A stretch of 64,000 nt of DNA from Gaeumannomyces sp. JS-464 (Eukaryota; Ascomycota; Sordariomycetes; Magnaporthales; Magnaporthaceae). Numbering within the stretch: position 1 is the first letter of the stretch; each line of letters opens with the position of its first letter. Of the stretch, positions 34,601 to 44,772 are shown piece after piece. The stretch covers positions 744,001 to 808,000 of the forward strand of contig NGZR01000004.1 in the NCBI GenBank assembly GCA_002197995.1, written 5' to 3'. A model generated the notes under the pieces. That model saw only the letters and a program-made list of their open reading frames with translations. It was not told the origin of the DNA and ran no database searches. Both the position numbers and the translations under genes were made by a program.

Positions 34601-35347
34601 GCCTGCGCCTCGTTAGGTCTACGGTGCAGGGCTGGGGCAGATGGAGCGAGTCGGGTGTGGTGGTAGAAGCTTCACTAGCACATGTCGGAAAGTGCCGAGC
34701 GGCTCGTTTCCTTGCTGGACCGGCAAATGATACCCAGAAACTGCGGAAGGATGATGTTGCTATTCAGGACTCTAGGACATCCAGAAGGCCCCCGTTCTAT
34801 ATATCATGGCACAAGATGCTGCTCTGTTTGTGCTCGGTCTGGCCAGATCATCCCATCATCCGCAGCTCAACAGCCTTAGCCCAGCATCTTTACTTCCCAA
34901 ACCAGGCATACTTCAGTGACAGCCACGAGTCCAGATTTTTGTCTCGAGGCGTCACTTCTTCGGGCGGCCATTACTCGACACGGACGCGGATAGCTCGCCA
35001 GGCTCAAGACAGCAAACGCCCCCAACGAGGCATAGCTTCAACAGAGTCATATCTACAAACCTCATTGCGGCTTCCGTCGCACCGGATCCTTTCCGCCCTG
35101 CCTGGACTCGTATATAACTGCCCGAGGATAGCTCTTCCCTGAGCTCTCTGGTCGACAGAACCTCCATCTTCATCATCAATCTCGACTCCCCAGCCCAGGA
35201 CACGCCAGCTTCATCAGAGTACGTGCCGAGAGTCTAAAGATCTTCGGATTTTCTCGAGCGGTCACCGCGGAACCCTCAGACACAAAACCATCGACATCCA
35301 GCCCACCTACCGACCACCTTCTCTTACGACCAAGAGCCAACCGCAAA
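31628..35347. other. 3.7-kb gene-free interval
   Basis: The longest frame (33847-34560, plus, 237 codons) has no recognisable domain, high Pro/Ser/Leu and no intron signals, and I treat it as chance. The last about 150 bp before 35348 are C/A-rich leader-like sequence. No RNA gene was recognised. Confidence 0.4.
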
Positions 35348-35704
35348 ATGAGTGGTCGCCAGGGTTGCGTCCCGCTGCTAGCCCCTGAAGGGGGCGAGTA
35401 CGACTATGCGGGCTACAGCTACCAGTACTCGGGCGAGTACACTGGCGAGTACACGGGCGAATACGCGGCTGCTGAGGGCTCTGGAGGGCAGGGCAACTCA
35501 GGAGGCAGCAAGGACGACAAGCCCAAGCGCAGCAAGAGCAAGAAGAAGAAGAAGGAGGTCAAGCCGCCCCGGGCAAGAGCCGAAGCGGCTACAACTAGGC
35601 AGCCTCTTCCCGATCACTCCCCATTTTTTTTTTCCATCGAGCAAGCGACGCTTTCTGGCCTTTCCATTTGGTTCCTCCTCCTCCGGATAATCACGCCATC
35701 ATAG
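35348..35704 (+). CDS. Small Gly/Tyr-repeat, Lys-rich hypothetical protein
   Basis: ATG in good context (CGCAAAATGAG) after a leader-like region. About 80 residues look coding: a Tyr/Gly segment with tandem YSGEYTGEYTGEY, a Gly/Ser linker, then a very basic stretch (KPKRSKSKKKKKEVK) that would serve as a nuclear or nucleic-acid-binding signal. The frame then runs into less plausible sequence. A 1-nt shift after the basic stretch would end the protein at GKSRSGYN (stop about 35599), which looks more natural and fits the indels seen elsewhere. Family unknown. Confidence 0.45.
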   Translation: MSGRQGCVPLLAPEGGEYDYAGYSYQYSGEYTGEYTGEYAAAEGSGGQGNSGGSKDDKPKRSKSKKKKKEVKPPRARAEAATTRQPLPDHSPFFFSIEQATLSGLSIWFLLLRIITPS

Positions 35705-37296
35705 CATACGCTGCCGACAAGCCATTTGGCAGAGGAAGAATTTTGTTTTGTTCATGTTTTTTCAGGTCACCTCTCTCGTCATTCTTCCACTTCGACTCGA
35801 TTTCGTTCTCCAATTCCATTCTACACTCTCGTTAACGCCAATTTTACCAACGCATTTTGAGCTGGTTTCCACCTGTCAACCTTGACGACAAATTGTCTTT
35901 TTCTCTCCAATTTTATCTGGCATGGGATCGGGCATGGGCTAAAAGTCGAGGATGCTGCCCGCTAGCTGGGCATCTGCGTCGTTTCTGGTCCGTCATTGAC
36001 TTCATATCTCATCCCAGCCATGGGTCACGTATGCATAGAGCGCTTTAGATATAGAAATACAAACCACCACTGGCTAAATCGAGCTTACTTGTAAGCAATA
36101 GTGACACGTCGTAGAGCTTCTGAATGCGCCCGCAATTGCAAAGACCGCACAGAGGGCCTGATGGCTCTTGCTTCTAGCGCGCCAAAAGGCTGTGATGCTA
36201 AAAGCGCCGCACGAGCAGACCCGGGTCGGTATGGGAATTTTGTGATTCAGCATCGACCCTTGGTCCGGTCACGCATCCTAATCTAACCATCAGGCAGCGA
36301 AGACATTGTGCGACGTCGGGGTGCTATGGACTGTATATAAACTGGAATCCTCCTCTTTGGTCGTCTTCCCCATTGGGGATCCTTTTAAGTCCAAATCGAC
36401 CAACATCCACCGCGGATTGGTCGGTTCGTAACCATTGATTGCATGCGGCGGTACTTGCTTTGGCCCCCAAGCGGGAAGGAAGATTGGGAGAAGAAAAAAG
36501 AAACCGGAGAGAGAGGACAGAATTACTTGCGCATATAAATAAAGAAAAAAAAGGGGGAATTTGGGATTTTGACATTTCTCAACTCTGGAAATCCTCGCCG
36601 TGGGACCAACACACAGTTTTGGCGGCGGGAAAAAGGAGACTTTGCGCTTGCAAAGACGGGGAAACGGATCCATGTGAATCCTTCGCACGCCGTCAAGCGG
36701 GGCCAGTGGGATTATCTGGATGAGTCTCTGGAATCGGTTGGAAAGACTGTATAATATTTTCCAAGCAAGCCTGTTTGCAGGGTCAAATGGCTCAATCGGT
36801 GACAGCATCGCCGCCGTGACGCGAACTGCCAGGCCGTTTCGGGACCGAAATATGCGACCACCCAGAAGTGACTCGGCTCGGCCAGGATTGGCGAAAAGGG
36901 TAATTTGGCTGTTTGAATGCTGTAGGCCATAGGCTACCTAGGCAGAGGCGTGGCATTTCGTTTTATCCATCTCTACGCCATTCATCGGGGGTTTGGCTAC
37001 AGACGTAACGAATCCTCGATGGCTTTTTGCGATTCTCATGTCCAAACCCACATGCATGTCAGGCCGGCTCGATGCTACCAGCCAGCGTACCAAGATTTGA
37101 CACTACTACTACCAAGTACCAGTAGCGCGAGCTACGGCACAGCATAGTGGTACTTACCTGGCCTCATAAGGCAAATGGAACTCGGCCAAAGGAACCCATG
37201 CGGCTGAAAGGTACCAGGCAGTTCGCTCAAGGACCCGGCGGCCGTTTCACGCTAGGAGCGACCCTCCAACAATGCTGGCGCCAAAGTTGCGTGGCT

Positions 37297-37321
37297 GGGG
37301 GGGGGGGGGGGGGGGGGGGGG
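37297..37321. repeat. Poly-G tract, 25 nt
   Basis: Uninterrupted G run within the gene-free interval. Confidence 0.95.
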
Positions 37322-40300
37322 AGACGAAGGACCACTAGACGGTTCGGGGAAACAAAGTCGGTTAGGATAGGGAAAACAAGAGAGATTAGCATTTGCGTTT
37401 GTCTCTTGGAGGCATGACGGACGGCGAGTGCCGCGCAGCCAAGATGGTCGCCGATCTCCGCACCGGGGCCTTTTCGCGGTGCCTTTCTTTTTTTTGTTTT
37501 GTTGCGACGAAAGGCGCTAAATATTTTAGAAAGAGAAAAAAAAAACAGCGTCATGCGTGGTACTTTTTCGCGGCCCCTAAGGCAAGGTACCAAAATAGGA
37601 GATCCCGATGCCGCACAGGGCATCGACTAACATGGAGAGAAAAAAGAGGTAGAAAAAAAGAAAAGAAAAGAAAAAAAAAAGCCACCCCCCTGTGATCGTG
37701 ATTCACACAAGCGGGCTAAAGGGCATCGGTTGCAATGTGCGCTGTCCTCGTCCGTCTACCTAGGTGTGGGTATTTGCGGCGTCCCCCCTGGCCAAGGCGA
37801 CGAACGATACAGGGAAAGGCGGCAGCGTAGCCGGCGGCAAAAAAAGAGAGAATGGACCCGTGATGATGTGTGTTTGGGGGACGCGATGTGACTGGCTCAG
37901 GGGCCGCCTAGGTGTGGCACGTCTCTCTTGCTGCCCAGGTGCGGGACAGGATGGGCACGGACGTATCGGGAACAACATTGGGAACGAGTGCGTGCGTGGG
38001 CCGTGCTGGAGTTATTCGGCATCATATCGGGGCACTTGGGGAGAAGCACTCATCCTCTTCCCCGTGTGTTGTGTGTGTGTGTGTGTGTGCCGGGGTAGGC
38101 GGGGGCCAATGGCGTCGGGCAGGAGAGTCGCATCTCCATCGTGACAAATTTCACTACATACGGCCTGACCACTGACAGGCCTGGCATAGCGGCCAAAGGG
38201 GAGTTCTGTGGGTGTGGGTGGTTTGGATGGTGGAGGTATTTCGTAGGCTCGCAGGGGGCAGGGAAGAAAGGGCCAGGCACATTTGAGATCAAGCACAGGG
38301 CACGATGGTCTCGTCGGAGGGGACCAAAAATCAATGGCCTGCATTCTCTCCTCGTGCTGGGCGACCTCGAGGTCCTGTTGGCCCAGGCGGTAAATCTCTC
38401 CGGGAGGGGATAACAAGATGCCACTAACCAGGCGCTGCTGCCGATCGGCTCTGGAGGGCAGGGTGGCAAGGACCTGGCTGTCCCTCATCTTCAACTCGTC
38501 CACCAAGGGGACAGGTCCTGGGGCTCGTGTGTTGAGATGGAGGCATCCGAAGGAAGCACAGGATGGGGGTGTGATTGCCCTCGAGCTGGGCGTTTGGAGG
38601 ACAAGCTTGTACCTGCCTGCCTCGGGGAAAACGGAGCAGAACGGGCGTAGGGCGGGCGTCAGGGCAGGCCGCGTAACGAGCACCCACCGTCCCAAGCGCA
38701 GCTCGCATACCGTCCTGATCTCGTGGAGCTGCCGGACCTGGCTGGGCCTCGGCGTCGGGCAGAGTACATAGAAAGCTACCTGGGTAGGCTCACCGGCAAC
38801 GATACGCTAGCACACGACTGAGTCGCCGGGGCGTTGTGGGTCGGAAAGACATTTTGAGAAGCCCCCCTATCTCCTGGGTCCCACGGGGGCGTGTGCCCAC
38901 GGTGTAGGCTACACTCCGTCGGCTGTAGCCTGAATCTCCTCGGTATGAGCAGGTAGATTGCAGGCTCCTTGGGGCCGTAACCTCGGCCTGAGGGGACATT
39001 GAGGGCGGCCTGGGTGCTTCTTTTCTGAATAGGGTCAGAAGATACCTTCCCGACGACCCTGCATGGTCCCTGTTTGGTCCGCTGTCCGTTTGCTTCTTGC
39101 AATAGTCGGAAAGGTTCATGTGGCCTGCGGGATGGCTAACCCTGAGAAGACTGTCAGGGGCCGTGGAAGCACGCGCGTGCGGATAGATACCGATCGACTG
39201 AGGCGGAGAGGCGGCGCAGTGGTCACCAGGGACGAGGGCTGCTTGGGGCCTGGGCCGGGGCCCGAGGGCATTACAAGGCGGACAACACCCAGCCAAAAGT
39301 AGCGCAGTGCCGGGGACCTTCTAGGCACCTCCCACCCGAAGCGAGAAAAGCCTATCCAGCCAGGGATGCTGCACCTGTGTGATACATCGACCGTGCTGAA
39401 GATTACTTCTTTCCAAGCCCGAAGAAGATTCTTCCATCTCGATGGATCTTGGAGGGGCGTGTGACGAAGGGAGCAAGGCAAGGGGGAGGGACCAACGCGT
39501 CCCTGCTGCTGCGGGCTGTACTCAGACGGTGAAGAGTCTTCCCAACGTACCCACCCACCGCCACCATGCAGTGCACGCTGTCGAAGGGAGGAGGGCAGGC
39601 TAAAAAAAGGCCAGGGCATGGATGACATGCCAACCTGGAGGCAGTGTGTCTCTTGTGCGACACATGTGACTTGTGATCAGTGGGAAATGGGGCTTCTCCT
39701 TCCTTGGCGGGAAAGGAGACGTCGGCATCGATGCTGTGTTGCGAGAGAAGTGTAAAAAAAAAAAATAAAAAAAAAGGAGAACCCACACATCCGGGAAGCA
39801 TCCTTATCACGCCACTCACTCCATGAGCAGAGCATGAAAAATGAGGAGACAAGCCCAAGCAGCGCCATAGGCCATTCTGGGTCGACAGATGCCTACTCCG
39901 GCCAGCGAGTGTGCCCTGTCCTGGAAGGCAGCAACCGATGCGAAAAGGGAGGAGGACTGCCAGCACGCCTGGAACCCACTGCGCTGCACAGAATGCTCGG
40001 AGCTGGATCCCACTTTCCCACAAACAAGAACCCAGCATTGCAAGATCTTGTGGCGTCTACCAAAGTGGATGTTATTTGGGGAGACCGGAAAGTATTCGCA
40101 AAAGGCAGCACCGGGATGCCTGGTAGATTATCTCGTTGTTTTCGCTTGCCTCTCCTTTGTTCCCTTTTCTCCCCCTCCTTTTTCACTCCTTCCTTTTTTT
40201 CTCCTCCCTGCCTATTTTCCCCTTCTCTCGTTTTCGCGTCCGGTCCGTGTGCATGTGTGTTGGTTTGGGTTTGTTTCCAGTCGTTAGTCGAACCAGCCTG

Positions 40301-41088
40301 CCGGGTCCGAATTACAACGCAGCATTGGGTCATTTCTCAACCAGGTGTGCTGCAGCAGCCCAGGAGGTCGCGCTTGAAAACCCGCAGCAGCACAGACGCG
40401 GTTGCTGTTCTTGGCTGACCGGCCTTGGTTGGTCTGGCAGACTGCCGTTTCCAAGCCTACCTACCTATTCATGCAACTGCCTGCGTCTTCGGTCTGTTGG
40501 TTTCTCGTCGGGGCCTGCCAGCGTTTTATCCACCGAACCCACACCTCTGGTGTCTTCCTGCCACCTCGGCTGTTCGGGCGGGCCCCATGCCTGGCGCGCT
40601 CGTCTCCCATGAGGCTTTTCCGTTGGGTGGCAGCCACTTGATCGCCCCATTTCCCAAGGCCCCGCGGGCGCCTCTTCTTTCTCCTGCGCGTGTGGAGCGA
40701 GGAGAAGGGCACCACGGCCCATAACCAGTGTCCGCGGAATAGCTCCGCGGCGCCATTTGCCAGTCCAAGAAACACGCTGATTGATGGGCGTATGCCCACC
40801 AGAGAGGTGGTCGACAAAAGAAAAGTAGGGCGTGATCCCCCACAACTGAGACTCCTCCCGTTGAAGGATTTGCATGCCTGCGCTGATCACCCACTGCCCT
40901 ATGTGCCGGCCCTTTCCACCGCGACGGACTTGGCCACCGCGCTGAATCTTCTATGACACATACGCCTTTCCAGATCCCCAACCCTCTGCGGGCTGTCCAG
41001 AAGAGAGATGCAGTTCATCACAAAGAAACAGAGAAATGCAAATCTGCGATAGCTGTGACTCTGCATGAACATATTTACATAGGTGGTA

Positions 41089-41110
41089 CCTACCTACCTA
41101 GGTAGGTAGG
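41089..41110. repeat. 22-bp perfect palindrome of CCTA/TAGG units
   Basis: Three CCTA units meet their complement at a central CTAG and are followed by further TAGG units to about 41121. Same core as 18368-18387 and 19267-19280. Confidence 0.85.
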
Positions 41111-41604
41111 CAGGTAGGTAGCTCACAAGCATCTTTGAAAAGAACAAACGAAATCATTATGGATATAACCCCTGTGAACTCCGCTTCGCCTTTCCGCACT
41201 TTCCCGTGAAGTGCTTAGATCAAGCCATTCTGGCTCTGTAAAAGGCAGAGCTATTCTCCCAGGCCTCTGCTACGTGTCCTGATTACGAACCTTCTTTTTG
41301 CCAGCCAGTTCCCAAGAGGTAGCCACAAATCTTTACATGCTACCATTTAAATCGTGTAGATAAAGAGGGAGAAAAAGGTTATTGGTGAGAAAGAAAAAAA
41401 ATAAGAAGAAATGTAAATGACGCTCCATCTTGTTTTTTCATGGCGCCGTCAGGCAAAGAGTCGACTGGACTAGGAACTAGGTCCCAGGAGAAAGTAGAAG
41501 AACAATCGATGCTTCATGTAGGGCCTACGTAGATTTGGTGTTGTGTTAGCCTAGGAAGATCGATAATTATCAGTTAGTGGGATAGCGCTACCTTCTCTAT
41601 GCTT

Positions 41605-43294
41605 TCAACGGTAGGAAGCTCTTCTATTGCAGCGGCTACAGATTTCATCAAGGAATAGGTCGTGTATTCGGTCCCGCGGAGGCAGGTTGTCGCACTCGCA
41701 GATCCACTTGCTCTTCCCCTGACCGGCCCCCCTGGAGGAGCCCTCGCTTGCCCACGTCTTGTAGAGCTCTCCGGGAACGTGAAGGCCGTACTCAACGCCG
41801 CACTCGATGCAGTACTGATGCAGGTGGATCCTAGTGCCTTCGACTGGCGTGGCCGAACGTCCGCGTCTAGCGTACTGCTGTTGCTGCTGCTGCTGCTGCT
41901 GCTGCTGTTGTTGTTGTTGGCCGTGCGTCCCGAATTGCCCATAGTTGCCCTCCATTGGTGTGGTGTAGCTTGGGCGTCTGCTCGGTGGCGCCATCGGCAT
42001 CGCGTTGGTCTCATCGTCCGGCTCGGGGATGGGCACGTATTGGACTTTACCCGTTACAGGGTCCGCGTGAACCGTCACCCAGTGTCGCTGCGTCGTGGGC
42101 CCCTGGAATTCGGTCGTCGGCTTGACCTTGTAGCAGAAGTAGCAGGCCGCCTGGGTCGGCGCCCGGCACTGCTGCGCCGAGCCCCAGCGCCCCTTCTGCG
42201 TGCCTTGGTGTCTTTCCAGCTCGTCAAGCCTGTCCTCCCGCTCCCGCACAAACACGTACTTGTCGTCCCGATGAGCTCGTTGTGGGTCTACGGTATCGCG
42301 TGCTGTTCTGCTGACTTCCCGCAGAAAGATAAGGTCCTTGTACCTCAAGTAGGACCATACCCTGTCCAGTACTGCCTGCGGGAGCACACCCAGATTGCCC
42401 CAGGCTGCGGCCAATGCCACCGACGACGGATCATCGTCCCCGCCGGTACGGTGCGATGATGCGGTCCACGGTCCTCTGAGAGAGACGCTCTGCCCATCCC
42501 GGCCTCGAAGGTGTCCGTAAAGCCACGAGTGCCGGGTGGGAAGGCAGGAACTGCGATGGGAAGGGCATTGGAGGGCGTGCCATGAAGCCCCCCGCCGGAG
42601 CCGGAAGGGCGTTGACTGGCTGGCCCTGGGACAGTTGATGTTGTGGAAGGGTTTGCTGCTGCTGGTGGTGCTGGCTTGGTCTCCGCTGCTGCTGTTGATA
42701 AGCGTACGGGGCGCCACCAACGCTGCCGAGGCTGCTGCTCGGGAATCCTACAGGCGGTGGTGCCCCGGCGGCCAACGCGTTGAGGCTTGCCTGTCTAACC
42801 GTCGGAGACGAGTGCGGCGACGGAGAGAGGGACCTCGAGTGGGACCGGGACGAATGCGAGTAGCCGTACGAGCGGGTACGGGATGCAGGCCGCGGCCGGG
42901 GCAGCTGCGCGTACTGGGCCGCCGTGCTGTGTGGGTTGAGGTGTGATGATGGCGGCGTGTATGGTAAGTGGTGGTGCGTCGGTGGTGTTGTGGCGTAGTA
43001 GAACGGCTGCGGAGAGGGACTCTGATAGTAACTGATGCCGCTGACACTTGAGGCACTACTAATACTGCCGCTACGTGCGGCTGTATGCATCGTGGTGGCC
43101 ATGTTGGTGGTGTTTTCGGCGGTTGCTGCGATGGCGTATTCCTCGCCACCCACGTCGCTAAGTGTGTAGGAGGATGGGGAGGAGCTGCTTGATGGCGTCC
43201 CTGTAGAAGCAGGAGGTCCAGCTTGGCGAGGATATTGCTGTGGTGTGCGCTGCTGTTGCTGCTGCTGCTGGTCTGGCTGGTCTGGCTGGTGCAT
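41605..43294 (-). CDS. F-box protein with polyglutamine tracts and Cys-rich C terminus
   Basis: A single exon with one extra G in a GGGG run near 42440; corrected, 562 residues. Residues 1-285 are low-complexity (Gln, Ser, Pro, His, Tyr) and probably disordered. The F-box follows the frame break (about 295-340: LGVLPQAVLDRVWSYLRYKDLIFLREVSR). Then comes the fungal CYFCYKVKPTTEF motif, a second polyQ tract, and paired cysteines CIEC, CEC and CSRC that suggest zinc binding. Proteins of this layout act as substrate adaptors of SCF ubiquitin ligases through Skp1; the target is unknown. Start at 43294 (MHQPDQPDQQ) is the first Met after upstream noncoding sequence. Most like the large family of fungal F-box/zinc proteins of unassigned function. 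Confidence 0.83.
41875..41920 (-). repeat. CAG/CAA trinucleotide tract encoding polyQ
   Basis: On plus it reads as CTG/TTG repeats, about 15 glutamine codons on minus. CAG units are pure in the middle with CAA interruptions at the 3' side, a length-variable microsatellite in coding DNA. Confidence 0.93.
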
Positions 43295-44740
43295 GACTGG
43301 AAAAGGAGATGGACTTGGGAATGCCTAGAGGGGAGAGGTGGGCAGTGGAGCATATTCATACCAGTGCCTTCGCCAGTCTGGATGGTCGAGGAGAGGACGT
43401 GGGTGAGTGGATATAAAAGAGCCCCGAGTATTTTGATGCGTGGGTAGAGGGGAGGAAGGAGAGAGGGCCTGTTGACCCGAGCGGGTGGGTTGCTGCTGGC
43501 TGGGGACTCGGGGCACGCTCGGGGGCCGTGGGCACTTCTAGATGGGGTTCCGAGATGTATCAATAGCCCCCGCTTCGAACCACAACACCGGAAATGGGTC
43601 GCCCTGCATGCGCTTGATCGGAAGTGGCCGGGGCGCATTCGAGGGACAGTCGGCAGTGTTGGAGAGATAGCCAGAGTGTTGTCAGTCCATCCGGATGCTG
43701 CTTTTGTCACAACCTGGCCTTTCTAATACCTGGTTGTCGTCCAGAAATCCGGGCTGATCCCCCCTCACCCACTTGATTTTGAGAAATCAGCCTAGCTCTA
43801 CACAGACCACGGCTCCCCTTGGTCGTCGCTGTTATAGACTCGTCGTTTATACGAAGCCGCGGCGGTTGCGTAGTCGGTGTTGTTGAGGGCAGCGAGTCCT
43901 GTCAGTAAATGGGGCGTGGCATCTATCTATCTGGGGACGAGCTCAGGGAGACAGGAAAAATGTGAACAGGCATTTGCTGTCTCTCCACCCGTCCGTTTTG
44001 GCCTGGAGGGCTGTTGGAGGGAGATGTTGGCAGCAGTGGCACGGTGGGTACTGTCGTGCACTCAGGGAGGTAGGTATGCTAGTCGGTCTGCGCCACACTC
44101 TCCATGCTGATAACGGGACTACATGTGGAGGCGGCAATCGAGGGTTGCGATGGCGGCACAAGCATAACCTGCACAGCACAACGGCTGACGGTGACTGGGA
44201 CTTGGTATTTTGAGCCAGCGAACGAGACAACAGGAACAACAGGTGTTGTGGCCTCGGGGTTGACGGTGGGCGATCGACAGAGGGACATCTCTAGCAGCCC
44301 ACCTTGCTCAGCCAGTGCGTCAGGAAAGAAAAAAAAAATAAAGAGGAGGGAAAAAGCCAAAACAGGAGCAACGGCGGCAGCTTGTTTGGCGAGCGAGCGA
44401 GGGGTGTGGAGGGGCCGGGTGGGTGGATGGGGGAGTGGGAAAAATTAGACGCATGTGGTCGATGTGAGCTGCCAGCGGCATGTCGCAGGGCAGATGGAGG
44501 TGGATGGGCGCAGAGGCAAGGAAGGTTCTGGGATCTGGGTTCTGTGCGTGGCCTGTTGGCCCTGTCGCGGGTGCGTTGCAGGCTCCGCTGATGCCCTGTC
44601 CACGCTGGCTGCTCTCATCTCCCTGAGCAGCAGGGAGCACCCGACTGGCGTACGCACGTAGTGGTTAGACTCAAGGCGAAGCTCCTGCCTTCGCTGTCAT
44701 GGACGGCTAGTACGTACCGAGATTCCTCGGGCAGTAAGGC

Positions 44741-44772
44741 GCCAGGGCAGGTACCCGGGTACCTGCCCTGGC
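44741..44772. repeat. 32-bp perfect palindrome
   Basis: Two perfectly complementary 16-bp arms meet at GTACCCGGGTAC (centre 44756/44757); the outer arms are GCCAGGGCAG and its complement. There is no spacer and no mismatch. The match stops exactly at both ends (C on each side). Confidence 0.92.

Larger units (their letters stand above)
35705..41604. other. 5.9-kb gene-free interval with simple repeats
   Basis: No supported CDS. It contains a 25-nt G run (37297-37321), a (GT)n tract (about 38071-38089), A-rich tracts (about 39755-39777) and a palindromic (CCTA)n/(TAGG)n cluster at 41089-41121. Open frames such as 38012-38695 (minus) have no conserved content. It may include long UTRs or noncoding transcripts. 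Confidence 0.4.

Noticed and set aside
38012..38695. 227-codon open frame on minus
   Set aside because: No recognisable motif; it includes the translated GT microsatellite (THTHTHTQHT) and lies in a simple-repeat region.
41662..42459. 265-codon plus-strand frame with polyleucine
   Set aside because: Antisense shadow of the F-box gene; the leucine run is the polyQ tract read backwards.
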